Below, in pieces: positions 1-8,753 of a DNA stretch of 64,000 nt (within the stretch, counting starts at the first letter, position 1; every line of letters begins with the position of its first letter). The notes under the pieces were generated by a model that had not been told where the DNA came from, ran no database searches, and saw nothing but the letters and a program-made list of their open reading frames with translations. The stretch is from positions 29,415 through 93,414 of the forward strand of contig NZ_JAPFQA010000019.1 in assembly GCF_027563465.1 (NCBI RefSeq), read 5' to 3'. The position numbers and the translations under genes are program-made. Source of the DNA: Mesorhizobium qingshengii (GTDB taxonomy: Bacteria; Pseudomonadota; Alphaproteobacteria; Rhizobiales; Rhizobiaceae).

Positions 1-244
1 CATACTGTTCACGAGTGATTGGAAACCATCGCTTGGTCTGGAGCGTGTCGATGCCCCGCCCCATTATCCAGTTCATCACCGAGCCGAGCGTGTTGCCGAT
101 CGTGGCAACCGTAAAGAGCAGCGCCGGATCGCCACGGCCCGCGGCGACTAAGCCCGCGAGCACCACCTCCGATGAGACTGGCAAGACGGTTGCGGCGAGG
201 AATGCGCTGACGAACAGACCGCCATAGATGGCCAACGCTGCCAC
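1..244 (-). CDS. YqaA-like DedA-superfamily membrane protein (3'-truncated by window edge)
   Basis: The minus strand reads open from a GTG at 244 to the window edge, so only about 81 N-terminal residues are visible. The peptide has a hydrophobic start, then a segment with LPVSSEVVLAG and an ATIGNTLGSVMNW segment. These match the first half of E. coli YqaA, a small inner-membrane protein of the DedA superfamily with no firmly established substrate. The GTG lies 13 bases after the stop of the multicopper oxidase gene, so it is probably the last gene of the copA-cueR-oxidase operon. A TTG four codons downstream is an alternative start. The family is clear, but a role in copper handling is only suggested by position. 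Confidence 0.72.
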   Translation of the reverse strand, partial: MAALAIYGGLFVSAFLAATVLPVSSEVVLAGLVAAGRGDPALLFTVATIGNTLGSVMNWIMGRGIDTLQTKRWFPITREQY

Positions 245-257
245 GTCGAGCGACCGG

Positions 258-1778
258 CTACGCCTGCACGTCGACGATGCCCATCATGCCAAGCTGCTCG
301 TGTTCCAGGATGTGGCAATGAAACATTCGCAGCCCCGGCCGGTCCTGTCGTAGCAGGAGCCGCACCGTCTCGCCGCGCGCCACGTTGACCGTGTCCTTCC
401 AGGCCAGGTAGGCCGGTTTCGAGACCTGGCCATCGCGTTCGTGCTCGATCACCTGAAACTGCGTCCCATGCACATGGAACGGATGGTCCATGTCCGCCTT
501 GTTGACAATTTCCCAGAGTTCGACCTGTCCTGCTTTAGACACGACATCGATGCGGCCCATGTCAAAGGCGGCGCCGTTGATCAGGAACCCCATCTCCATG
601 TTTGTCGCGGTCATCGTCATGGTTTCGGTGAAGACGAAGCGCCGGCTGACGACAGGGGCGTTAAGTTGCGCAATCGGCCGCAGCCTGTCCGGCAGCGGCG
701 GGAGCGGCTCTGCAGGTGTCTCCGAAACATTGACCGTAAGCAGTGTCAGGCCTGCATCCGCAGGGCGGCCTGCGCCCATCCAGCCGCGATCGTAGTCAAG
801 CGTGTACAGCGTGGCTGGGCCGGGCTTGTCGAAGGTAACAATCAGCTCAAGGCGTTCCGCCGGGCTGAGAAGGATTTCGTCGGCTTCGATCGGTGCTTCC
901 AACAGACCGCCGTCCGTTCCGACAACCATCATTGACGCTTCAAACGACAGTCGAAGGAAGCGCGCATTGGTGGCGTTGTAGAGCCGGAAGCGCCGCTTCG
1001 TGCCAAAGGGGACCGTTAGCGCAGGATTCTTCTGGCCATTGACGAGTACGTGATCGCCGACGCGCCCGTTCATCAGATCGACCATCGTATTGTCCGGCAT
1101 CGTGCCGTCGGCAGCAAGGCGAAGGTCGGTGAACACCAGTACGGTATCGCCATACTCCGCCGGAATTGGATCGACCTTCGGCTTGACCAGGAACACGCCG
1201 GCAAGGCCGCGATAAACTTGCTCGGCCGTCTTGCCGTGCGGATGCGGATGGTACCAGTACGCTGCTGCGCTTCCCTCGGGCAGTTCGAAGCTGTAGGTGC
1301 GATCGCCCGCCGTTGCGACCGGATCCATCGGATTGCCGTCCTGGTCCGCCGGCACCGGCATGCCGTGCCAGTGGAGGGTGCTCGCCTCGCCCGGAATGCG
1401 GTTTGCGAAGGTGATCTCGACGCGGTCGCCCTCGACCGCCTCGATCAGCGGACCGGGACTCATGCCGTTGTAGCCAAGAATCGGCGTGTCGAGCCCCGCG
1501 GCGAAGCGAGCCGTAGCGGGCTCGGCGGTGAGTTTCGCCCTGAACAGGCCGGGCGTATTGGCTTCGTTGACGAGGAGAGGCAATTGACGAAGCGGCTCTC
1601 CCTCAGGCAGCATGAGCGCGTTCTTCGGTGCCGCCATGTCGTTGCCACCCATATCCATGCCGGGCATGTCATCCATGCCGGGCATGTCATCCATGCCGTC
1701 CATCTTCATTTGAGCGATCGCACGCCGGCTAACAAAAACCGTCGCAAGACCTGCCGCCAGAAAACCGCGTCGATGCAT
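258..1778 (-). CDS. Multicopper oxidase (CueO/CotA-like, Tat-exported)
   Basis: A 506-residue three-cupredoxin-type oxidase, probably periplasmic, which would oxidise Cu(I) to less toxic Cu(II) with O2 as acceptor. The N-terminus HRRGFLAAGLA is a Tat-like signal. Copper ligands are all visible: HWH at 136-138, HPHPH at 177-181, the HPFHVH motif from residue 432, and HCHILEHE from 487 giving Cys488, His493 and an axial Met498 for the type 1 site. A Met/Asp-rich tandem repeat follows the signal (about 25-45) and may bind copper before the oxidase core. The gene lies 30 bases after the cueR-like gene and shares its strand with copA, consistent with one copper-induced operon. The family is certain; the exact substrate is inferred from context. 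Confidence 0.93.
   Translation of the reverse strand: MHRRGFLAAGLATVFVSRRAIAQMKMDGMDDMPGMDDMPGMDMGGNDMAAPKNALMLPEGEPLRQLPLLVNEANTPGLFRAKLTAEPATARFAAGLDTPILGYNGMSPGPLIEAVEGDRVEITFANRIPGEASTLHWHGMPVPADQDGNPMDPVATAGDRTYSFELPEGSAAAYWYHPHPHGKTAEQVYRGLAGVFLVKPKVDPIPAEYGDTVLVFTDLRLAADGTMPDNTMVDLMNGRVGDHVLVNGQKNPALTVPFGTKRRFRLYNATNARFLRLSFEASMMVVGTDGGLLEAPIEADEILLSPAERLELIVTFDKPGPATLYTLDYDRGWMGAGRPADAGLTLLTVNVSETPAEPLPPLPDRLRPIAQLNAPVVSRRFVFTETMTMTATNMEMGFLINGAAFDMGRIDVVSKAGQVELWEIVNKADMDHPFHVHGTQFQVIEHERDGQVSKPAYLAWKDTVNVARGETVRLLLRQDRPGLRMFHCHILEHEQLGMMGIVDVQA
1653..1697 (-). repeat. 18-bp tandem repeat coding the Met-rich leader
   Basis: Two full copies (1653-1670 and 1671-1688) and a half copy of an 18-bp unit lie in frame inside the multicopper oxidase gene. 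Each unit codes for the hexapeptide DMPGMD. Such in-frame repeats can vary in copy number by slippage, changing the number of Met ligands without breaking the frame. Confidence 0.85.
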
Positions 1779-1808
1779 CTGTCGTCTCCTACGTCACAGA
1801 GTAGCGCG

Positions 1809-2297
1809 TCAGCGCGCGGTACGATGAGAAAGTCCACCAACGCTTGGCGCTGTCGCCGCCACCACGGGGCTCCGGCGCTTTTTCGGTGCCCTGGCTGGCC
1901 CGGCCTCGTGACCGCTGGAAAGGCTTTCGATGATCGGGCAATGCGGGCGATCATCGCCTTGGCAGTGTTCGGCCAGATGACGCAGAGTTTTACTCATGTC
2001 GCGGAGTTCGCGCATTTTCCGCTCGAGCTCCGCGACATGTTCCATGGCAATCCGCTTGACATCGGCGCTCGCCCGCGAGCGGTCGCTCCAGAGCGCCAGC
2101 AGAGCGGTCATCTGCTCCACCGAAAAGCCAAGATCGCGAGCTCGACGGACGAAACGAAGCATGTGGACGTCGTCGTCGGAATAGACCCGGTAACCGGCAT
2201 CGGTCCGGACAACGTTCGAGATGAGTCCGATCGTCTCGTAATAACGGATCATCTTGGCCGAGACGCCAGACGCCGCTGCTGCTTCACCGATGTTCAT
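1809..2297 (-). CDS. cueR: CueR-type MerR-family copper-responsive regulator
   Basis: A 162-residue MerR-family activator. The winged-helix head begins MNIGEAAAASGVSAKMIRYY, so the ATG at 2297 is preferred over upstream in-frame starts. A dimerisation helix follows. The sensor loop reads CQGDDRPHCPII, two Cys separated by seven residues as in CueR, and the upstream helix has RASADVKRI, with Ser where Hg sensors carry Cys. This is the signature of monovalent-metal (Cu+, Ag+, Au+) sensing. It lies 79 bases after copA and before the oxidase. Two promoters with the 19-bp spacer expected for a MerR-family activator stand upstream of copA and copZ. A long low-complexity C-terminal tail follows the sensor loop. 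Confidence 0.93.
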   Translation of the reverse strand: MNIGEAAAASGVSAKMIRYYETIGLISNVVRTDAGYRVYSDDDVHMLRFVRRARDLGFSVEQMTALLALWSDRSRASADVKRIAMEHVAELERKMRELRDMSKTLRHLAEHCQGDDRPHCPIIESLSSGHEAGPARAPKKRRSPVVAATAPSVGGLSHRTAR

Positions 2298-2376
2298 GAG
2301 CGAATTCCTGCAGGTTGAGGCTTCCGGCGACAGCAGAGCCGGGATCCGGGGATAAGACACATCTGAACTAGCCCCT

Positions 2377-4932
2377 TCATATGACCGGGACCGGCCCGGA
2401 GAACTGGTCGGCGCGCGGCCTGCCGTCGATCGGCGGCTGGAAGCGCCTGACGCGCAAGGCATTGGTCAGGACGAAGACGCTGGACAGCGCCATGGCGCCC
2501 GCCGCGAGCATCGGCGACAGAAGCGTGCCGGAGAACGGGTACAGCACCCCGGCGGCGACGGGTATGAGCGCGATGTTGTAGGCGAAGGCCCAGAACAGAT
2601 TCTGGCCGATGTTGCGGATCGTGGCCTTGGAGAGCGCGATCGCATTCGCCACGCCGCGCAGATCGCCAGACATCAGGACGACGTCGGCGCTTTCTATGGC
2701 GATGTCCGTGCCAGTGCCGATGGCGATGCCGACATCGGCCGCGGCAAGCGCGGGCGCGTCGTTGATGCCGTCGCCGACGAAGGCGACGCGAGCACCGTGC
2801 TGGCCAAGCCGCTTGACGGCGTCGACCTTACCGTCCGGCAGCACCTCTGCCACGATTTCGTCGATGCCGATCCGCCGCCCGATCGCCTCAGCCGTGCGCC
2901 GGTTGTCGCCGGTCACCATGGCCACTTTGAGACCGAGCGCATGCAGGGCAGCGATGGCCGCCGGCGTCGATGCCTTGATCGGATCAGCGACCGCGATGAT
3001 TGCAGCAAGCCTGCCATCGATGGCCGCATAAAGCGGGGTCTTGCCCTCGTCGCCGAGCCGTGCTGCCGCCGAAGCAAACATCGAGATGTCCAGGCCGAGC
3101 CGTGTCATCAGGCGATCAGCGCCAATTTCAAGCTTGCGGCCTTCGACGGCAGCACTGACGCCAAAACCGGGGACGGCCTCGAAGTCCTTGATATCGGCAA
3201 GCACAAGACCGCGCCGCTCCGCGGCCCGAACGATCGCCTCGGCGACTGGATGCTCGGAACGAGCCTCCACCGAGCCGACGAGCCGGAGCACGTCGGCTTC
3301 GACAAAACCGTCAGTCACGACGAAATCGGTCAGTTCGGGGCGGCCCTCGGTGAGCGTTCCCGTCTTGTCGAGAGCAATGACCGTAGCATCACGCAGTGTC
3401 TGCAGCGCCTCGCCCTTGCGGAAGAGCACACCCATTTCGGCCGCCCGCCCCGTGCCGACCATAATCGAGGTCGGCGTGGCGAGGCCCATGGCGCACGGGC
3501 AGGCAATGATAAGCACGGCAACGGCGTTGACGAGCGCGAAGGACAGCGCCGGCTCCGGCCCGAGGAAAAGCCAGGCCCCGAACGTGAGCAAGGCCGCAGC
3601 AATGACCGCCGGCACGAACCACGCCGTCACCTTGTCGACGAGCGCCTGGATCGGCAGCTTGGAGCCTTGAGCGGCTTCGACCATCCTGATGATCTGGGCG
3701 AGCAGCGTGGCCGAGCCGACCTTGGTGGCACGGAAGGAAAAACTCCCGGTACTGTTGATGGTGCCGCCGACCACTTCCGCGCCAAGACCCTTGGCGACGG
3801 GCAGCGGTTCGCCAGTCATCATGGACTCGTCGACAAAGGATGATCCTCCGACGATCTCGCCATCGACCGCGATCTTTTCACCCGGCCGAACCATGACCAT
3901 GTCACCGACCCGCACTTCGGCGAGCGGCACGTCTACCGTGATGCCGTTCTTGACGACGCGCGCCGTCTTGGGCTGCAGTCCGACGAGTTTCTTGATCGCC
4001 TCGCTGGTCCGGCCCTTGGCCCGCGCTTCGAGGGTGCGTCCGAGCAGGATCAGCGTCACGATCACGGCCGCTGCTTCATAATAGACGTTGGCTGTGCCTG
4101 CCGGCAGAACACCGGGAAGGAAAGTCGCGACGATCGAGTAGGCCCAGGCAGCACCCGACCCAAGCGCGACCAGCGCGTTCATGTCTGGTGCGCCCCTGAG
4201 CAGCGCCGGCATTCCCTTCCTGAAGAAACGCAGACCGGGGCCAAACAGAACAATCGTGGTCAGGACGAATTGCAGGCGCCAGTTCCAATCGCCAAGCGTC
4301 ATCATCACCCAGTGATGGAACGCTGGCACGAGATGGGAGCCCATTTCGAGCGTGAAGACGGGCAGCGTCAGAAGCGCCGCCAAAGCGAGCGAACGGCCGA
4401 GCACGCGGATTTCGGTTTCGCGCCCATCCCGCTCGCGGTCCTCGCCTGCATCCGGCAGGATCTGACGCGCTCCGTAGCCGGCGGCCGCCACCGCCTTTTC
4501 AAGTGCATCAGCCTCGGCGGCACCCGTGACGATCCGGACGGTGGCGCGCTCCGTTGCCAGGTTAACATTCGCCTCCGCCACGCCCGGCACTTTCTTGAGT
4601 GCCTTTTCGATACGCGCGACGCAGGAGGCGCAGGTCATGCCTTCGATGGCGAGTTCAATCGTATCCGCGCGCGCTTCGTATCCCACCGCCGATACTGCCG
4701 CGAGAACGGGAGCAAGCTCCGGCTTGCCGGAGAAAGTCACCTCGGCACGTTGGGTCGCCAGATTGACCGATGCCCTGGCGACGCCCGGCGCGGAGGCAAT
4801 TGCTTTTTCGACGCGCCGCACGCACGAGGCACACGTCATGCCCTCGATGCCGATCTGAATTGTGGAACCAAGAGCTGAAACGGGGTCGGCTGGTGTGTGG
4901 GGGGTAACGGCGTTCACGGTCTGCAACTCCAT
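2377..4932 (-). CDS. copA: Cu+-exporting P1B-1 ATPase CopA
   Basis: An 851-residue inner-membrane ATPase that pumps Cu+ from cytoplasm to periplasm. Two N-terminal HMA domains each carry CASC (34-37 and 101-104). Eight hydrophobic segments follow, with the actuator TGEP near 373, the membrane CPC motif at 478-480, the phosphorylated DKTGT at Asp522, and GDGINDAP in the hinge. The CPC motif and paired HMA domains define the Cu+ subclass. It is first in a minus-strand operon with cueR, the multicopper oxidase and a YqaA-like gene. The ATG at 4932 lies only about 10 bases from the predicted transcription start and has no Shine-Dalgarno; a GTG at 4917 preceded by GGAG nine bases upstream may be the true start. 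Confidence 0.96.
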   Translation of the reverse strand: MELQTVNAVTPHTPADPVSALGSTIQIGIEGMTCASCVRRVEKAIASAPGVARASVNLATQRAEVTFSGKPELAPVLAAVSAVGYEARADTIELAIEGMTCASCVARIEKALKKVPGVAEANVNLATERATVRIVTGAAEADALEKAVAAAGYGARQILPDAGEDRERDGRETEIRVLGRSLALAALLTLPVFTLEMGSHLVPAFHHWVMMTLGDWNWRLQFVLTTIVLFGPGLRFFRKGMPALLRGAPDMNALVALGSGAAWAYSIVATFLPGVLPAGTANVYYEAAAVIVTLILLGRTLEARAKGRTSEAIKKLVGLQPKTARVVKNGITVDVPLAEVRVGDMVMVRPGEKIAVDGEIVGGSSFVDESMMTGEPLPVAKGLGAEVVGGTINSTGSFSFRATKVGSATLLAQIIRMVEAAQGSKLPIQALVDKVTAWFVPAVIAAALLTFGAWLFLGPEPALSFALVNAVAVLIIACPCAMGLATPTSIMVGTGRAAEMGVLFRKGEALQTLRDATVIALDKTGTLTEGRPELTDFVVTDGFVEADVLRLVGSVEARSEHPVAEAIVRAAERRGLVLADIKDFEAVPGFGVSAAVEGRKLEIGADRLMTRLGLDISMFASAAARLGDEGKTPLYAAIDGRLAAIIAVADPIKASTPAAIAALHALGLKVAMVTGDNRRTAEAIGRRIGIDEIVAEVLPDGKVDAVKRLGQHGARVAFVGDGINDAPALAAADVGIAIGTGTDIAIESADVVLMSGDLRGVANAIALSKATIRNIGQNLFWAFAYNIALIPVAAGVLYPFSGTLLSPMLAAGAMALSSVFVLTNALRVRRFQPPIDGRPRADQFSGPVPVI

Positions 4933-4948
4933 TCGGTAGCAGCCACAC

Positions 4949-4979
4949 TATATAAAGGTTCCCATAATTGGAAGGTCAA
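4949..4979 (-). promoter_or_regulatory. CueR-type promoter of copA (19-bp spacer)
   Basis: On the minus strand a -35 TTGACC (4979-4974) and a -10 TATATA (4954-4949) are separated by 19 bp. The spacer holds an imperfect dyad (CCTTCC ... GGAACC). This over-long spacer with a central dyad is how MerR-family activators such as CueR control promoters. The -10 is nearly perfect. Confidence 0.88.
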
Positions 4980-5044
4980 GAGGCAAAATTCGATCATTAC
5001 GTCGCCGTGGGCTACGACGATCTAACCGGCCCAGAAAAAAGCTC

Positions 5045-5075
5045 TTGACCTTCCAACGATGGGAAGCCCCATATG
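5045..5075 (+). promoter_or_regulatory. CueR-type promoter of the copZ-like gene (19-bp spacer)
   Basis: TTGACC at 5045-5050 is followed after exactly 19 bp by CATATG at 5070-5075. The first half of the dyad, CCTTCC, is identical to that in front of copA; the second is GGGAAG. It drives the chaperone gene starting at 5105, away from copA, so one regulator can switch on pump and chaperone together. Confidence 0.85.
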
Positions 5076-5104
5076 ACTCGCATCAGCAAGAAAGGAAAGC
5101 AGTG

Positions 5105-5308
5105 ATGTTGAAACTGAAGGTTCCGGACATGAGCTGCGGCCATTGCGCCAGCACGATCGAAAAGGCGGTAAAGAGCGTCGATCCGACAGCTCGCGTGGCA
5201 GTCGACCTCGGGTCATCGACGGTCGCTGTCGAAACCAAGGCGGACGAAACGTCAATCCGCGACGTCATCAGGTCGGCTGGTTACGACAACGAAAAGTTGG
5301 CTCCCTAA
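5105..5308 (+). CDS. copZ: CopZ-like copper chaperone (HMA domain)
   Basis: A 67-residue cytoplasmic protein made of one heavy-metal-associated domain. The copper-binding loop MSCGHC sits at residues 10-15. Family members carry Cu+ and hand it to CopA's HMA domains. The ATG at 5105 is preferred because AAGGAAAG lies just upstream and the protein then starts directly with the first beta strand; an in-frame upstream start would add residues overlapping the promoter. It is transcribed divergently from copA from its own CueR-type promoter. Confidence 0.92.
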   Translation: MLKLKVPDMSCGHCASTIEKAVKSVDPTARVAVDLGSSTVAVETKADETSIRDVIRSAGYDNEKLAP

Positions 5309-5371
5309 TCGTCTCGCGCGCGGCCGGCGCGGATCAAAACCGCGTCGGCCGCGTTCATACACTAAAGTCCA

Positions 5372-5910
5372 TTGAGGCTTAGTAGGAAGAGCCGCCGGCA
5401 GGGCGTCGGCTCGACAATCCATTGCGTCGCCGGGGACGCGACCGGCATCATCCTCGCCGCCGTCATCACGGCGACGCTAGGCCTGCCGATGTGGCTCGAT
5501 CTCATCGTTGAATATCTCGCGGGCGTCGCCTTCGGACTGTTCATATTCCAGTCGCTGTTCATGAAATCGATGATGGGCGGCACCTATTGGGAAAACGTTC
5601 GCAAAAGCTTCTGCCCGAGTTCATCTCCATGAATTTCATGATGGCCGGCATGGCCCCCGTCATGAGCTTCCTGATGATGGGTCGCGACAGGCGCGGGATG
5701 GAGCCGACTGAGCTTTTGTTCTGGGGCGTGATGTCGATCGGCGTCATTGCCGGCTTTGCGCTCGCCTACCCTGCCAATGTCTGGCTGGTCGCACGCAAGC
5801 TGAAGCATGGGCTGATGACGCAGCGCCTGCAAATCGCCGAATGCACGACCGCGTCACACCAGTCCCATTTGGTCACGCTCTCGTTTGCCAACAGAAAGGC
5901 CGGACTATGA
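5372..5910 (+). pseudogene. Broken DUF4396 membrane protein gene (frameshift, missing N-terminus)
   Basis: Two overlapping frames together encode the C-terminal part of a DUF4396-like membrane protein. The first (from 5372) reads STIHCVAGDATGII through SMMGGTYWENVRKSF. The second continues LPEFISMNFMMAGMAP to AYPANVWLVARKLK. The switch happens at about 5610, where TTCTGCCC would read through if one C were restored. No upstream frame supplies the missing N-terminal helices, and there is no good ATG. I read it as a decayed gene; a sequencing error could explain the frameshift but not the missing N-terminus. The function of DUF4396 is unknown, though it is often found with copper genes. Confidence 0.7.
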
Positions 5911-6151
5911 AAGTCCGGCCAAGAATGAAGGTCGGAACCTCCAGAGGGAAACGCGCCGGACGAATGGGAGGAGACATCCGACGCACTGAATATATGGGGG
6001 CCACGACGCAGACGCTGCGTTCCAACGAGGATGACGACGTCGTGCAGCGGTGAGCCCACCTTACCCGGCTCTTTCGCCCGCCTAGGACCAGCGTCTCATC
6101 CGCCATGCAGGGCAAGGCGCGGACCTGCGTATGAGGGGCAGTTGGCTTCGG
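5911..6151. other. Non-coding gap, nothing recognised
   Basis: About 240 bases between the broken DUF4396 gene and the end of the DUF1624 gene. I see no convincing gene, operator or terminator. Confidence 0.5.
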
Positions 6152-7150
6152 TCATTTGACCCCTTTCTCCATCTTGATGTCGGTGCTGGCGGTGCACATG
6201 CCGACGAGATCACCCAGATGCGCCCTCCATTCCGCAGTCTGATCGTTGTTGTTGTAGAGCCGATCAAGCGAGGCTTCGCCCTCCAGCGTATCGAGCATGC
6301 AGGCACAATAGCTGGAGCAGAACTTGCTGTCGCGCGACTGTTCGCACGATAGCTGGCAGGTTTTCAGGAAGTTAACCTGTGGGGTTTCAACCTTGGCCGG
6401 CATCAATTGAGAAAACAGCCAGACGCAGCCGATCAGCAGCGGCTGGTGGATCAGGTAAAAGGCCAGGCTGTGGCGGCTGATGAAGACCAGCGGGTTGGCC
6501 CATCGGCCGGGTGCGAGGCTTGCCAGGCGCGCCCGTATACCGGAGGTGGAGGCAAACTTCGCCGTCGCGATCCCCGACAGCACCGCGCCGAACCACGGGA
6601 ACAGCGGCACATAGTCGTTGGAACGCGGATTGATGGCGGAAAGGCCGACCCACCATAGCCAGGGATGATCGAAGGCCTCCAACCGCAGGTAAACGGGTGC
6701 CGCGATGAGAAACGCGGCAACGGCAAGCGTCAGCACCGCCGGAAGGCGCAGGAAGGCGAGACCCAGCAGGCTGGCCAGCGCGATCTCATGCAATATGCCA
6801 AAGAAGATGAAGCCGTCCGGCATGGCGACGCGGGTGACGACCGAAATGGCGATCGCGGCTCCGGCAACCATGGCGAACCGCTTCCAGAAGCCGTTCCAGC
6901 GGATCTGCCTGCCATGGGCAAGGTACAGGCTGACGCCGACCAGTACCAGGAAGGTCGAAGCGATGCAGCGGGCGTAGATCCTCCACCAACCATAGGCGGT
7001 CAGGCCGGGATCGGTATATCCGAAGAACTCCAGATCCCAGGCGAAATGGTAGCTCGCCATGGTGACGAACGCGAAGCCGCGCACGATGTCGATGGCGATG
7101 ATGCGCTTCGGTTGATCCTGAACGGGTGCGGTCAGCGTATGGATGCTCAT
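6152..7150 (-). CDS. DUF1624 / heparan-alpha-glucosaminide N-acetyltransferase-like membrane protein
   Basis: A 332-residue membrane protein beginning near RIIAIDIVRGFAFVTMASYH, the typical DUF1624 start (a di-basic residue followed by D-x-x-R-G). Seven or more hydrophobic segments follow to about residue 260. The family is related to acyltransferases that move acyl groups from acyl-CoA to sugars across the membrane; the bacterial substrate is unknown. After the last helix comes a tail of about 70 residues with seven Cys (a CQLSC, a CSSYCAC and a later GMC), which is not part of the acyltransferase fold and may bind metal or form disulfides. It stands alone on the minus strand, so context does not help. 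Confidence 0.8.
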   Translation of the reverse strand: MSIHTLTAPVQDQPKRIIAIDIVRGFAFVTMASYHFAWDLEFFGYTDPGLTAYGWWRIYARCIASTFLVLVGVSLYLAHGRQIRWNGFWKRFAMVAGAAIAISVVTRVAMPDGFIFFGILHEIALASLLGLAFLRLPAVLTLAVAAFLIAAPVYLRLEAFDHPWLWWVGLSAINPRSNDYVPLFPWFGAVLSGIATAKFASTSGIRARLASLAPGRWANPLVFISRHSLAFYLIHQPLLIGCVWLFSQLMPAKVETPQVNFLKTCQLSCEQSRDSKFCSSYCACMLDTLEGEASLDRLYNNNDQTAEWRAHLGDLVGMCTASTDIKMEKGVK

Positions 7151-7430
7151 GGTCTCGCGATCTGATTCAGCCCCGCATGACGACTATCACTGTTGCGCCG
7201 GACAAAAGAAGCTGGCCACGCGTAGCGCCAGAAGCGGTTGCGCCGTCGCGTCCTGCATCCAGACCTTTCGTCTGTGAGCTTACATCACATAGAAGCCGCT
7301 TTAGGCCAGCACGATGTATCGCCGCCTCAGACAGTCAAGCGATCTAGCGGAACGAAGGAACCCAATCATGTCGACCAAACCCAGCTGCCGACGCTCGGTT
7401 GCGCGGCTCTGGCTCCTGCCCGGACAGAAA

Positions 7431-7643
7431 TCAGCCTGCTTTGCTGAGATTGCCAGCAGAAGATTTACCGGTACGGCGGTCCTGCTCGACCTCATAGTTG
7501 ATCTTCTGGCCATCAACCAGGGTCGAGAGGCCCGCGCGTTCGACTGCGGAAATATGAACAAACACATCTTGACCGCCGTTGTCGGGCTGAATGAATCCAA
7601 AGCCCTTGGTGCTGTTGAACCACTTCACGGTGCCAGTAGCCAT
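7431..7643 (-). CDS. Cold-shock-domain protein (CspA family)
   Basis: A 70-residue single cold-shock domain. RNP1 (KGFGFI) and RNP2 (VFVHIS) are both intact, and the protein starts ATGTVKWFNSTKGFG, so the ATG at 7643 is clear and in-frame upstream sequence is not coding. Such proteins bind single-stranded RNA or DNA and melt RNA secondary structure under cold or other stress. The C-terminus (GKSSAGNLSKAG) is typical of alphaproteobacterial members. It stands alone, with about 280 bases to the previous gene and 190 to the next. Confidence 0.95.
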   Translation of the reverse strand: MATGTVKWFNSTKGFGFIQPDNGGQDVFVHISAVERAGLSTLVDGQKINYEVEQDRRTGKSSAGNLSKAG

Positions 7644-7829
7644 GTGCGTATCCCTTGTAGCCAGACCGATTTGTATCGAGATTTGAGATAGACGCACAAA
7701 AGCGAAAAATTGCAAGCAAAGGCTCCAGCAGCCAAGAACCACATCGATGTGGGTGTCCCGAAGGCCGCCAAGATGCCCGCAAATATCTTTCCCTATTGGA
7801 CGATCCGTCCTCGGAAATCGAACGTCGAT

Positions 7830-8408
7830 TCATTCGAGTGTATATGACGGGAGGGTGGCCTCAAGCTGATCCTGCGCCTTTTCTGATTTCTCGACAATCT
7901 GTTTGGCAGCGCGATTTAGGGATTGCTCCAGAGCTGTACATGAGCCAGGTGCCGTCGCGCCATGGGTCAGCTTGCTAACCTGTTCTGCCGCATCAACGGC
8001 AATCGTTTTGTGACCATATTCATGGGCCTTCAGCTCCTGAAAGTAACTAGCCCAAGCCGTGCGCACGGCTTGGTCGGCGCGCTCTTCGTCGGCCCAGGTC
8101 GGAAGTAAAATGTTGAGTTTGAGAACGATTTCGTCCGAGCTGACCCGGCAGGAGTTCTCCGCCGCTTCAAACTGGAAATTCCAGTGCCAATCATCTGACA
8201 CTTCGCCTTCAATGATACCGTCGCTGTCCCGCTTGGCCACCCGGTGCAAGTCTTCATGTATCGCTTGCCGGCTAAGGCCTCGCAACTGATAAGTCGAATA
8301 GGTGATATCGAGCTTCACGTCCGCGCGGGCCGCTCCGACACCAACCATAAAGACAAAACCGCTAAAAACGGCGGTGTATTTGCTCATTGTCAATAACTGG
8401 CATTGCAT
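7830..8408 (-). CDS. Exported DUF922-family putative zinc peptidase
   Basis: A 192-residue protein with a Sec signal peptide ending near ARA (about residue 29). The start at 8408 is favoured because AAGGAG lies seven bases upstream. The C-terminal half carries HEYGHK, an HExxH zinc-peptidase-like motif, within an amphipathic helix preceded by SYFQELKA, the DUF922 signature. Cys at SCRV and SCTA may form a disulfide in the periplasm. DUF922 proteins are described as predicted secreted Zn-dependent proteases; no substrate is known. It stands alone, facing the downstream cold-shock gene. Confidence 0.82.
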   Translation of the reverse strand: MQCQLLTMSKYTAVFSGFVFMVGVGAARADVKLDITYSTYQLRGLSRQAIHEDLHRVAKRDSDGIIEGEVSDDWHWNFQFEAAENSCRVSSDEIVLKLNILLPTWADEERADQAVRTAWASYFQELKAHEYGHKTIAVDAAEQVSKLTHGATAPGSCTALEQSLNRAAKQIVEKSEKAQDQLEATLPSYTLE

Positions 8409-8753
8409 CGTGGCGCTCCTTCAATCGTGTCCGTCTCCTTAAACGAACAGTTGGGGCATATTGCGGCTGCTGCGCCACATGACGAGGGCAGGCCACAAAC
8501 AGGGAAAGGTTCGTCCCGCAGCGCGTTGATGGCGGGCAAGGTTCAGATCCGGCAGAAAAGCGTCGGCTTCGGCGAGCTGGACCAGCGACGCCGCCAGCAC
8601 GTCGCCGCGTCGCCAGAGATCGTCGGTGGAGAGCAGGGACGCATCGGCCCGCGACGCGACGATCACGATGCTGAAATTGTCATTAGTCCTAACTGCCTTG
8701 GTTGGGTCCGAGAAGGTAACGACCGTCAGCCAGATCGTCTGATAGGAGCCTCG
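8409..8753. other. Gap downstream of xfp with an in-frame open extension
   Basis: After the xfp stop (8754-8756, minus strand) the same frame stays open for 104 further codons to 8439. The reading includes a fairly protein-like stretch (VVTFSDPTKAV, SIVIVASRADASLL), but it has no ATG or ribosome-binding site and I do not recognise it. It may be a remnant or chance. Confidence 0.3.

Noticed and set aside
1050..2318. Plus-strand open frame of 422 codons
   Set aside because: It lies opposite the multicopper oxidase and cueR, has no ribosome-binding site and its residues are basic and His-rich, as expected for an antisense shadow in high-GC DNA.
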